Assembly: GCA_009746045.1 (NCBI GenBank)
Contig: RPFO01000104.1
Span: forward strand, 1,397,155-1,427,154
Source of the DNA: Mesostigma viride
Taxonomy: Eukaryota > Streptophyta > Mesostigmatophyceae > Mesostigmatales > Mesostigmataceae
Length of the DNA stretch: 30,000 bases
Direction: 5' to 3'
The position numbers and the translations under genes are program-made. Position 1 is the first letter of the stretch. Each line of letters begins with the position of its first letter. Below are positions 1 through 8,683 of this stretch, in pieces. Under the pieces are notes generated by a model that saw only the letters and a list, made by a program, of their open reading frames with translations, had not been told where the DNA came from and made no database searches.

Positions 1-1451
1 TGCCTGCCGCATGCATGACCTCCGCGCAGGCTGTGTCGCTGCCCCGCCAAGGAGCTGGGGATGTGGGCAGGTGCGGCGGGTGCTGCGGCCAGGTGACACC
101 GCGGCGTTGGTCGTTTGGGCTGAAGCTGCGCCTGGCAGATGCCACGGGGGCCGTGGATGCGCTGCTGTGTGGGCATAGTGCGGTGAGTGGCCAGCATAAG
201 ACAACCATTTTGTTGTACTAGTAATGCGCTAGAAGAAGTGCATGTAAGGGTATAAAGTCTAACAGTAATAAGAATTGCATAATGTGTACGTAGTGCATAC
301 ACATCGTGCGTGCGTCTTGTGCGTTACATCGGTTACAGTATATGTGGCGTGAGACAGTACAAATGAGACAACCAGCGCGGGTCCCAGTTCTGTTATAGTA
401 AAAGTGCCAGGTGGCATGGAGGCGCCTATACGGCGCATCCGCTGTTCTAATTGTAATAAGATCACCACTTCCTGGCTGGTGTGTCGCTGGCCGGCCATGT
501 AGTTGTAGTTGCTTTGGGAGGGAGGGCGCTGCGCCCTAGTTGGTGCTGGCAAACGCGCCATGTGTCTAACATGGCTGCCTGAGCTACAGGCCATAGACAG
601 GGCCTTGATTTCCTGGACATCAGGCAATTGCATGTGGCCCAGCTGATTCTATAGCTTTTGTTTTGCCCTCTTCTCTCCCCAGGGTTTGGCCCTGTTGTCT
701 CGCCTGGCGTCTCCCCACGGCCCCCGCGGCCCATTGCTAGACAGGGTAGCCTCAGGTGCTTATGGCCTCTGAGGATAGCCTCTACACTATCCTCTACCGC
801 CTCTTCTGCCATTACTCCAGAAGACAGCTCGGATGAGGATTAGACCTGTATAGTGCAGCTGGGGTTGGGGAATGATGCAGAAAATCTTTTGGGGGTTTTG
901 TATGCTTTTGTGTTATTTATAATCAGATTAGCTCAGTGGCATGCCTTGGCGCATGGCACGCAAGTACTTCTAGTAATTACCACAAGATTACCATACACGT
1001 ATACTTCTAGCTCTTATTATTGTAGTAGTATAGCATTTTGATGACCAGCAAGGATTTTTTATTATTTTTTTAAATCTTGCCCTGATTGCACCCTTCCCTT
1101 ATTGCATCTGTTTATTGTGAACCCACATCCCCTGTGTATTGTGAACCCACGTCCCCTGTGTAATGTGAATCCATGCCCCCTGTTTATTTCGAACCCACGT
1201 CCCCTGTCCATGCCCCCCCCCCGGCACATGATCCCCAGGAGAGGTTCTTCCAGGGAGTGCGGGCCTGCAACCTGCGCGAGCAACCAGAGGTCGTGGATGC
1301 ACTGGGCTCCGCCATCGGACCCTTGCTTTCCCCCCGTGAGGGCGGCGACAGCGCGTGGATGGTGTGCTGCCTCGCGTCGTATTACTTGGACAAGCGATGG
1401 CCGAGGGAGACACGGAGATACCAAGTGTTTGATACTCTGCTTTTTAGGTGA
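1..1451 (+). CDS. POT1: POT1-like telomere-end-binding protein, C-terminal exons (partial)
   Basis: Two exons join in frame: one ending at 182 (donor GTGAGT at 183) and a last exon 1239-1451 (acceptor CCCCAG, stop TGA 1449-1451). The 5' limit of the first exon is uncertain: the frame is open from 15, but a CAG acceptor at 68-70 is possible, and the rest of the gene lies left of the window. The first exon has a Cys-rich CGGCCGQ patch followed by OB-fold strands reading LKLRLADATGAVDALLCGHS. The second continues ERFFQGV and ends WMVCCLASYYLDK...RRYQVFDTLLF. From memory of the family, the order 'DATG..dA.l', 'A.kFF.g', 'PW..CC..SYY', 'R.y.iFdT' is the C-terminal OB fold of plant and algal POT1, which binds or caps telomeric single strands in the nucleus; an RPA1-like protein is the alternative. 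No TGTAA poly(A) signal was seen between the stop and the LINE that begins near 1525. Confidence 0.6.
1109..1210. repeat. 24-bp tandem repeat, about four units, in the POT1-like intron
   Basis: The motif GTGAACCCAC recurs at 1117, 1141, 1165 (as GTGAATCCAT) and 1189 (as TCGAACCCAC), a strict 24-bp spacing. The units diverge by a few bases. The period is a multiple of three, so all frames stay open and give spurious repeats such as NPRPLC. The array ends just before the acceptor of the last POT1-like exon. The rest of the 1056-bp intron (183-1238) shows no gene. Confidence 0.8.
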
Positions 1452-1524
1452 AGGAACAGACTTGCTAGCTCTACATTGTGGGGTCCGGGGAGGCTGGCAA
1501 GTGACATACAAATCCGCTATAATT

Positions 1525-2440
1525 AATTTAACACATGCTCCCGTTGGGGAGTCACGGAGTTCAATGAATGGATGGATGGACCAACAATCCAGCGGATCTA
1601 TTCTATTTATCTGATGCCTACACTAACAAACCAAAGGACATGCCACGTAGCAGGTAACTAGTGCCAAGCTCTAGCGGTCACGCCGGGCGTTCTTCCCGTG
1701 ATGGCCGGGTGACGCACTTTTTCCCCACTGCATGGGGGGGAATCATTGTCCTCGATCTACAAACTGGGCGCCCAGATGGCCTTGTTCTGCATCTTTCTCC
1801 ACATCACTGAAAGGCCTGTGCCCCGCATATCCTCTACTAGCTGCTCCTTGAATGTGCGGGCAGGTATGCTCGCTGGCACCGGGCCCGCTTGTCGTCGGCG
1901 TCCCGGACCAGTCCTCAGGGTCACCAGGTACCGGGCGTAGCGCCGGCCCTCCAGTCAGGGCGGGCCACTTGGGCGCGCGGCGCAAGCTTGGGGGCCTACT
2001 GAGAACCGGAGCCGAATGGTCGCACGCACCAACCGGTGGTCGGAACCGAACTCACCGTGGCTGGCTCAAACACTCGGGTATCCAGAACCGAAAGCACACC
2101 TGGGCTGCCGCACCGCCACGTAGTCCCGAGGCAAGCCTGACGGTTGTTAGCGACCCCAAAAGTAACCAAGTCCGGTGAGGGACGGTGGAAGTGGCAGTTG
2201 ACAGCAACCGGCCCACTAATAATCCATGCAGCAAGAATGCAGAAAAAAAGGCGGGGTGTTGTCGCTGCCGGCAACCGGCCCGCGGTAGGGGTGGAGCGGC
2301 TGCCAGCAGTGCCCACAGGGAGCGTGACCTTCAGCCGGCCCCCGTGTGAGTAGGGGGAACGCCGGAGTGACGCCGTCAGCGGTACGGACCTGGGCTTGGG
2401 ACCCTTCATAGAACTGGCGGATGATGTACAACTATCATCT
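1525..2440 (-). mobile_element. LINE H: decayed reverse-transcriptase 3' half with 3' end
   Basis: Reading the minus strand, a fragment at 2431-2345 gives IIRQFYEGSQAQVRTADGVT, which matches the stretch between RT motifs A and B in the other LINEs here (VIRNLYEGSTTLVRTSYGTT). Further on, 1985-1745 gives RTFKEQLVEDMRGTGLSVMW and then IEDND, matching the end of element 2 ORF2 (RTFQEQLVEDMGGLGLSVIW, IEDNE). About 200 bp of 3' UTR follows, then the terminal hairpin (1530-1561) and an AT-rich tail. The stretch between the two recognisable pieces is too decayed to align by eye. The element is 5'-truncated and has frameshifts and stops. Confidence 0.7.
1530..1561 (-). repeat. LINE 3'-terminal hairpin (CAAC loop), H copy
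   Basis: On the minus strand this reads ACTCCGTGACTCCCCAACGG followed by GAGCATG. CTCCC and GGGAG pair around CAAC. A (GGAT)n run precedes it and an AT tail follows. The layout is the same as the 3' end of element 2 and of the 97-bp insertion near 22124. Confidence 0.75.
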
Positions 2441-2684
2441 GCTCTGGGTGCACAAGGTGCACCTGCACTGCCATCAGATGGTTCATGCCTCCTAAACAAG
2501 CACAAGCACACAAGGCGGCTTGAGGAGAGGGCCTAGAAGGCCTGCATGACATATATGGGGTGGAAGGTATGTGGCTAGGCTATAGCTGGTAAACACATGG
2601 CATCTCAGCAGAGAGTAGCTCCCTGCTTAGGCATAGCATGGCTAAATGCTGACTGCAACATCCATGGGAGGTCCCATTGTAGGC
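2430..2684 (-). repeat. Fragment G: 3' region of the ORF1-only LINE family
   Basis: The minus strand reads ATGGATGTTGCAGTCAGCAT, TTTAGCCATGCTATGC, CTCTCTGCTGAGATGCCATG and GGTGCAGGTGCACC in order. The same blocks occur in the same order in the 3' region of element A (4540-4740, +) and element C (19600-19420, -). Neither ORF1 nor the terminal hairpin is attached; LINE H lies directly downstream and the tail of LINE B directly upstream. Confidence 0.65.
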
Positions 2685-2790
2685 ATTAATTAATTAATTA
2701 ATAGACACGTGACTGCGTCGCGTGAGCATAAGTCCTCAGTGGGAGGGGAACATGGGATGGAATGCATGGATTGTATAAGCTATCTAGGTC

Positions 2791-2905
2791 CTAGTTACAG
2801 CCTGGGGTGTGGGCACCGCGGCCCGAATCGCTATGAATGCCATACTTGGTCACACGCGGAGCCCCCACAGGCTTGGGGGTGGTCTCCTTCATTACTACTT
2901 GCCAT
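2791..2905 (-). pseudogene. End of LINE B ORF2, cut off by element A
   Basis: The minus strand reads WQVVMKETTPKPVGAPRVTK and ends at TAG 2791-2793. This lines up with the C-terminus of element 2 ORF2 (WAQVIEDNEPPPVGKRPRVQ). The matching upstream part of B, ...LSVIWRQMVRKD, stops at about 4864 on the far side of element A. The two halves together restore the order of the family's ORF2 C-terminus, so element A landed inside B. Confidence 0.65.
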
Positions 2906-3068
2906 CCATCCATCCACGAGCCACGAGCCACGAGCCACGAGGTAGCCATGGCTGTCGGAGCTCATAACTTTCACGTTTGAGCACCGAATTTAGCCGTGAA
3001 TATCACTATCGCTTCGTCTTTCTAAGACGCACATGCTGATATAATTTTCCGAATCTAAAACGCAATAT

Positions 3069-4420
3069 ATGGCGAACAAACGCGCCTCGACGCAACGCAG
3101 CCTGGCGGCTGCGCTCGGCAATGAAAATACGTCTGCAGCTCAGGCTGCAGCTTCGCCTTCAGGTCCGGCAGGCGGCGATGACACTAGTCGTGCACTGGTG
3201 GTCGTCCAGCAACCCCCCGGGCTTAACGCCTCGCCATCTGCATCGCCTGACCCCAAGCGCACCCGCCCAGCCGACGACACAGGAGGGTCTTCACGCCCAG
3301 AACCGAGCTTTCGGCCCCGGCCTTTCAAGGTCGCAGATTACGACTGGGCCACCATTTCTCCGACCGATGCTATGCGCTGCATCTTCTTCGGGGAAATTAC
3401 GCTTCGCTTTACGACCTGTGCCTCCATTTCCACTCCATCAATCGCCTCCTCTGCCCAGACGGCCGCCGCTGGGACAACCTCTACGGGCTGTCCGGCTGCG
3501 TCCGCCCCCATCTCCAGCACGCCATCCTCAACTCCCTTCTCCAGCGCTCTGACGGCGAGATCTGGGCTCCACCCCTTTCCGTCCCCACCCTCCGCTCCAT
3601 CCTCACGGAAGCCTTTCAGCAGCACGTGACCCCCCTTGCTGCCGACATAGCAGCAATCGGCGGCACGCTGACTGCTGAACTTCCTCACATTTCCACCGCC
3701 GCCGCCTCCACCTCCACGGCCATTTCCGCCTCCACTGCCGACATCAAAGCCCAGCTCCTCGACCTCGACCAACGCCTTCAAGCCACCGCCAACGCCCTTG
3801 AGAGCTTGCATGACACCGCCGGCCTCACCGCCCAAGCGGTGAAGGACATCGCCGCCCAGCCGACGCCTGCTGGCCCGGCCGGCGATGCTCCCTCCACCTG
3901 GGCGGACTTGCTTAAGCAGCACACCACCTCCACCACCTCCACCATCTCGGCACAACTCAAGCAACAAGCCCTCGACCTTCGCGAGGAAACCGACATCGCC
4001 CGGCGCAGCCACAATGTCATCGTCAAGCACTTCGACCAGCCGGCAGGTGAGACCTCCACGACCCTTCTTGAGGCATTTAAGCGCGACATTCTTGCCCCCA
4101 TGCTACTCACTGGTGAGCTGGACATGTCGGCTGTCCGCCTCCCCCGCGCGCGGGGGAAGGCTGGCCCGGCACCCGTGCTCCTCACCTTTAAGTACATGGC
4201 GGACAAGCTGTCGTTCCTTAAATGCCGCAAGAAGCTCTCGAGGACTCGCTTCACGCTGGACGACGACTTGACCCTGGCCCAGCAACAGCGGCGACGCGAG
4301 CTATGGCCGGCCTACCTTCAGCTCCGGCACAGCGCAGGGGGGAAGCCGGTATACTGGAGGGGGGCGGTCATCCACGTTGACCACAAGCCCTGGCAGCCCC
4401 CTCCTGCCACCTCAGACTAG
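3069..4420 (+). pseudogene. LINE ORF1 protein (L1 ORF1p-like), frameshifted
   Basis: The ATG at 3069 opens a frame that runs to 3629. The family frame continues from about 3400 in another phase to TAG 4418-4420, so one frameshift separates the halves. The N-terminal part is Ser/Ala/Pro-rich, followed by DWATISPTDAMRCIFFG. The central part is Ala/Thr-rich, helical and probably coiled. The C-terminal half reads RRSHNVIVKHFD, then GPAPVLLTFKYMADKLSFLK, then LDDDLTLAQQQRRRELWPAY, and VYWRGAVIHVDHKPW. That order (an 'nlvI.gl' strand, 'RP.lvtF....k..vlk..r.L', 'DLT..q...R..L', 'r.dkl.V') is typical of the RRM-plus-CTD part of LINE-1-type ORF1 proteins, which bind RNA and act as chaperones in the retrotransposition particle. 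Confidence 0.7.
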
Positions 4421-4809
4421 GGAATCCATACCAGTAGTGTAGATTAGTCAGGCTTAGCCTAGCATGTGGCCCACGCGCATGTGCGCCCATAATGGCCCCC
4501 ATGGATGTTGTCTACAGAATTTAGCCAAGCCCTGCCTATAACGGGACCCCCATGGATGTTGCACTAAGAATTTAGCCATGCTACGCAGTGCAGAGAGATG
4601 CTCTCTGTCGAGAAGCCATGCCCTAGCTCTTGTATAGCCATGATGATCTTCCCCCACATGACATACTCCCCCTTAGCTGGGCATAGTGTGAAGATCATGA
4701 GGGTGCAGGTGCCTTAGTGCACCTAGAGCAAGTGTTGTTTACATTCCCACCCTTGCAGGAAGTAGCTTAGAATGTATGATAGGCCATATGCCCCTTCTCT
4801 GGGCTATGT

Positions 4810-4863
4810 GCTACATATACTCCCAACGGAGTTATGTTCCAATTCAATTCAATTCAATTCAAT
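4810..4863 (+). repeat. Element A 3'-terminal hairpin and (AATTC)n tail
   Basis: The sequence TGTGCTACAT is followed by ACTCCCAACGGAGTTATGTT and then four AATTC repeats. ACTCC pairs with GGAGT around CAAC. The same TATGTGCTACAT-hairpin unit occurs on the minus strand at 13953-13985, and variants occur at 13377-13399 and 14055-14077. Confidence 0.8.
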
Positions 4864-6180
4864 CTATCCTTGCGCACCATCTGCCTCCATATTACAGACA
4901 AACCAGGAGGTTGCCCGGGGGTGAGCCCGTCACGTCTAGTGTAGCACATGTCCATGCCGAGTCTATCACGAAATGTCCACGGGTGGCAGCCCTGCCGCGC
5001 GCGGCCGGGGGCACGCCAGGTTAGGACATATCGTCCAGGCTGGGCGGGCTTGGTGCCAGCTAGTCTATCTGAGGTATCTACCTGATCTGTGCGAGCCAGG
5101 TGCCCGGCTAGGCCCAGGCGCCTGTGCCTAATAATGTGGGAAACATAGGGCAAATCAGCGTACAAATCCTCATTACTAATGTGCAAACCAAAGGGGATGT
5201 TAAGGGCCTTGCGCAGCATCTTGGTGACGGCGCCGTCGAGTCGTTGCTCCAGCTCCTGCGTCAGTGCCCACGTCTCGGCGCCGTAGGTCAGGATCGTCAG
5301 AATGACGACCTTGAAGAGGTCACGCTTGACGATCCGGGGTAGGGCGGGGTTGCTCCACCAGCGGCGGTGGTCATGGAGGTGCACCCACGCCATGCCGATC
5401 CGTGTCGTCATGTCGTCCTCGCAGTCGGGAAGCCAACTGCCGAGCAGCTTGAAGCGGCCTGAAGGAGGGTAGTTGACCTCGGCATCGTCTAAGAGGCGGA
5501 GTGTGGGTGGGGGCCCTGCCATGCCGAGAGCCAGGGCCTCCGTTTTGGGGCTGATTTCTAGACCAACCGCCCGAGCCTCGAGCGCCAGGCAGTCCAGCCA
5601 AAGTTGGGCAGACTCCGGCTTCTCGATGAGCGTGATGTCGTCGGCATAAATGAGGTCAGCTAGTAAATTCTGCCTGTTAGTCGGCCCCCCTTCCCCAAGC
5701 TCGTTCGTGATCGCTAGGCCAGGGGCACGGCCTGCAATGCTAGCAAGGCGAGCACGTGCCTGGCGCATAACATAATCCACTACAATAATAAACAGGTACG
5801 GCGACAGGACGCAACCCTGCCAGACGCCGGTCTGCAGTGGGCATGGCGGGGTAATGCCGTGTTGAGTGTGCACCGAAGTGGTCGACCCCTCATACAGCGT
5901 GCGGATGACGGTAATCAGGGGAGTGGGGACGCGAGCGCGAGCAAGTACAGCCCATAGAGCGTCCCAGAGGACAGAATCAAAAGCCTTGATGAAGTCGACG
6001 AAGATCAGGATGGCGGGAAACTCACCAGGTTGCAGGAGAGCGATTTCCTCGAAGAGGCGACGCGCGACGAAGATGGCCATGACGGTGAACATTGCGCCCA
6101 GGACGGAAGCCGATTTGACTTTCCCCAAGGTGACAGTCGAGAGCAGAACGGAGGCGGTTGAGGATCATGGCGTAGCTAAA
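4864..6180 (-). pseudogene. LINE B reverse transcriptase (ORF2 fragment)
   Basis: A frame of about 420 codons covers the RT catalytic core. Motif A is FVDFIKAFDSV, motif B is GVWQGCVLSPYLF, and motif C is LIYADDITLIE with the YADD catalytic pair intact. The thumb region reads LTYGAETWAL, and the C-terminal part reads RHRRLGLAGHLARTDQ. The protein would copy LINE RNA into DNA at a nicked target. The start is not native: upstream codons at 6172-6100 (ILNRLRSALDCHLGESQ, GFRPGR) match the RT 'GFRPGR' stretch but are in another frame, so there is a frameshift near 6090. Everything before 'ILNRLR' is deleted. The 3' end runs into the tail of element A at 4863. Confidence 0.85.
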
Positions 6181-6323
6181 TACTGAAGGCATGGCAATAC
6201 AATTGTAGGCATGGCGTAGCTAAATACTGAAGGCATCATCCATGGGGGCCATTATGGGCGCACATGCGCGTGGGCCACATGCTAGGCTAAGCCTGACTAA
6301 TCTACACTACTGGTATAGGTTCC

Positions 6324-7698
6324 CTAGTCTGAGGTGGCAGGATGGGCCTGCCAGGGCTTGTGGTCAACGTGGATGACCGCCCCCCTCCAGTACACCGGCT
6401 TCCCCCCTGCGCGCTGCCGGAGCTGAAGGTAGGTCGGCCATAGCTCGCGTCGCCGCTGTTGCTGGGCCAGGGTCAAGTCGTCGTCCAACGTGAAGCGAGT
6501 CTCCGAGAGCTTCTTGCGGCATTTAAGGAACGCCAGCTTGTCCCCCATGTACTTAAAGGTGAGAAGCACAGGTGCCGGGCCAGCCTTACCCCGCGCGTGG
6601 GGGAGGCGGACAGCCGACATCTGCAGCTCGCCAGTGAGTTGCATGGGGGCAAGAATGCCCGCGCTTAAGTGCCGTGAGAAGGCTCGTCGGGGTCTCACCT
6701 GCCGGCTGGTCGAGGTGCTTGACGATGACATTGTGGCTGCGCTTGTCGATCTCGGCCTCCTCGCGAAGGTCGAGGCTTGTTGCTTGAGTTGTGCCGCGAT
6801 GGTGGAGGTGGTGGAGGTGGTATGATGCTTAAGCAAGTCCGCCCAGGTGGAGGGAATTAACATCACTGGCCGGGCCAGCAGGTGCCGGCTGGGCAGCGAT
6901 TTCCTTCACCGCCTGGGCGGTGAGGCCGGCGGTGTCATGCAAGCACTCAAGGGCGGTGGCCGTGGCTTGAAGGCGTTGGTCGAGGTCGAGGAGCTGGGCT
7001 TTGATGTCGGCGGTGGACGGAGGCGGAAACGTTCGGCAGTGGAGGTGGAGGCGACGGTGGTGGAAAGGTGAGGAAGCTCAGCAGCTATCGTGCCGCCCAG
7101 CACTTGCTGAGATGTCGGCAGCAGGGGGGGTCACGTGCTGCTGGAAGGCTTCCGTCAGGATGGAACGGAGTGTGGGGGGGGAGATGGATGGAGCCCAGAT
7201 CTCGCCATCGGAGCGCTTGAGGAGGGACTCAGTTGAGAATGGTATGCTGGAGTTCGGGGCGGGTGGTCGATCCGAAAAGCAGGTGGATGTTATCCCAGCG
7301 GCTGCCGTTCGGGGTACGTGAGGAGCTAGGCGATTGTTGTCGTGGAGATGGAGGCACAGGTCGTAAAGCGAAGCGTAGTCCCCGAAGAAGATGCATGTCA
7401 TAGCATCGGTCGGAGACAAGTTGTTCCAGTCGTAATCATTGACCTGGAAAGGCCGGGGCCGAAAGCGCGGTTCTGAGGGGCGTGAAGACCCTCCTGTTTG
7501 TCGGGCGCGTTTAGGGTCAGGCGATGCTGATGGCGAGGCATTGAGCCCGGGAGGTTGCTGGGCGACCACCAGTGCACGACTAGTGTCACCGCTGCCTGCC
7601 GGACCTGAGGGTGAAGCTGCAGCCTGAGCTGCAGACGGATTTTCATGGCCGAGCGCATCCGCCAAACTGCGTTGCGTCGGGGGGCGTTTGCTCGTCAT
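6324..7698 (-). pseudogene. LINE B ORF1 protein (L1 ORF1p-like), frameshifted
   Basis: ATG at 7698-7696; stop TAG at 6326-6324. The N-terminus (MTSKRPPTQRSLADALGHEN) and C-terminus (RFTLDDDLTLAQQQRRRELW) are close to element A ORF1, with most differences being single substitutions. The reading frame is broken near 7400-7250, 7080-6910 and 6870-6700. The conserved C-terminal motifs GPAPVLLTFKYMGDKLAFLK and VYWRGAVIHVDHKPW are intact. The copy lies just upstream of the truncated RT on the same strand, as expected for a two-ORF LINE. Confidence 0.7.
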
Positions 7699-7850
7699 AT
7701 ATTGCGTAATAGATTCGGAAAATTATATCAGCATCTGCGTCTTAGAAAGACGAAGCGATAGTGATATTCACGGCTAAATTCGGTGCTCAAACGTGAAAGT
7801 TATGAGCTCCACCGTCAGCCATGGCTACCTCGTGGCTCGTTCCATGTCTT

Positions 7851-8641
7851 GGCCGTGACATGCCGTGACAACGCCGTGGAAGGACTAGGGTATGTCTGCT
7901 CGTAGCTCGTGTAGACTCCTGAATGCCGCCCATCTGTTGCTGGGATTTACGAGCGGATCCTACCGCTGTGATTCCATCGATTGGGCTAGGCGAGACAAAT
8001 TTTACACATGACGGCCTTATGTCTTCAGGTACTTCCTTCCCCACGGTCAACTTACCACGGACGGTGTTACGTATTATTCTGATTTGGCACGCCGCAAAGG
8101 TGAAAACCATTTGCGTTCAGTGCCGGTCCGTATTATTAGTTGTCCCGCTTTATTTCACCACTAGCCTTCTCCCGGTTTGGCTAAGTTTGCTAACTTAGAT
8201 GTGCAAAACATCTTTTTGCCCCTGTTCACAGACACCAAATCTGAGAAGGCTTGCGGCAGTGTTGGCACACGCTGCCAGCGTATAACTCCAGCATTATTTG
8301 TTTACAAGTGCATGCAAGCCTGGAATTGTGAGCAGCCATTACTGCTGCTTTGTAGGCAACTGCTCACACTGAATAAACTTTCAGAGTAAAGACCTGGTGT
8401 GCACTCATTAAGTGCATCAGCAAAGCTATCATGCAATCGATGCTGTAAGCTGGTTACATGAAGACGTCAATCAAATGCACGCCTGTTATCAATGGCTTGA
8501 ATGAAAAATTACATTACCTGTTGTACAGCTCATAACTAATCAGCAGACTACAGATACCAACAATTTCCTTCCGCAGCTGGGATGGCCTTTTGGGCTTATA
8601 CCTGGGCAGTATAAATACCCCATTGTCATGTGTAATGAAAT
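7851..8641. other. Intergenic region between LINE B and the LHC gene
   Basis: No gene is recognised here. The left end has a short run of about 10-bp repeats based on CCGTGACA (7853-7876). The only other structured item is the 50-bp insertion at 8079-8128. Frames in this stretch are short and have no recognisable motifs. Confidence 0.5.
8070..8137 (-). mobile_element. 50-bp retroposed fragment with 9-bp target-site duplication
   Basis: The insert 8079-8128 is flanked by perfect 9-bp repeats CGTATTATT (8070-8078 and 8129-8137). Read on the minus strand, the 50 bp are identical to 13899-13948. That stretch is the 3' end of the tRNA-like repeat described there. An identical 3' end, a shortened 5' end and a duplication are the signature of 5'-truncated retroposition. 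Confidence 0.75.
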
Positions 8642-8656
8642 TTACATTTAATTACA
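8642..8656 (-). terminator. TGTAA poly(A) signal candidates for the minus LHC gene
   Basis: Two TGTAA motifs, the common polyadenylation signal in green algae, lie on the minus strand at 8656-8652 and 8646-8642. They are about 28-42 nt after the TAA stop at 8684-8686. This would give an unusually short 3' UTR. Other TGTAA motifs lie further on, near 8510, 8457 and 8306, so the site in use is uncertain. Confidence 0.35.
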
Positions 8657-8683
8657 TGATGTCAGCCATAAAAATAAAGCTGT

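Larger units (their letters stand above)
2906..4863 (+). mobile_element. Element A: ORF1-only non-autonomous LINE
   Basis: The layout is 5' UTR (about 2906-3068), ORF1 (3069-4420), about 390 bp of 3' region, a terminal hairpin (4819-4833) and an (AATTC)4 tail (4841-4860). No reverse transcriptase or endonuclease lies between ORF1 and the tail. The 5' UTR is nearly the same as that of LINE B and related to that of element 2: all three share GCTCATAACTTT and GATATAATTTTC. The 3' region matches element C and fragment G. The 5' flank carries three copies of the 9-bp unit CACGAGCCA. The target-site duplication is short or decayed (possibly CYATCC on both sides). Confidence 0.7.
2685..7850 (-). mobile_element. 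LINE B (ORF1 plus partial ORF2), interrupted by element A
   Basis: On the minus strand: a 5' UTR (about 7830-7699), ORF1 (7698-6324), a short spacer, an RT-coding stretch (about 6175-4864), a break filled by the antiparallel element A (about 2906-4863), the last ORF2 codons (about 2905-2791), a 3' UTR and an AT tail of repeated TTAA (2685-2704). The part of ORF2 that should hold the AP endonuclease and the N-terminal RT motifs is missing between ORF1 and 6175. A 26-bp direct repeat (CATGGCGTAGCTAAATACTG...) lies at that junction near 6168 and 6211. The exact 5' end is unclear and no target-site duplication was found. Confidence 0.75.

Noticed and set aside
658-843. Acidic-tailed exon (ending PEDSSDED) after a CCCCAG acceptor at 682
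   Set aside because: Its phase does not fit the donor at 183, whereas the exon at 1239 fits in phase and carries the expected POT1-like motifs. An alternative exon cannot be excluded.
1102-1230. Possible CRISPR-like or coding repeat (NPRPLC units)
   Set aside because: The units are 24 bp, head to tail without spacers, in a eukaryotic intron. The period of 24 keeps all frames open by chance.
3338-4030. Gly/Val-rich 230-codon frame antisense to element A ORF1
   Set aside because: It is the reverse strand of a Ala/Thr/Pro-rich coding region with GC-rich third positions; such shadow frames occur opposite the other ORF1 copies too.
4854-6128. A functional stand-alone reverse transcriptase gene
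   Set aside because: The frame lacks the N-terminal RT motifs and endonuclease, has a frameshift at its start, and its last codons come from the tail of element A.
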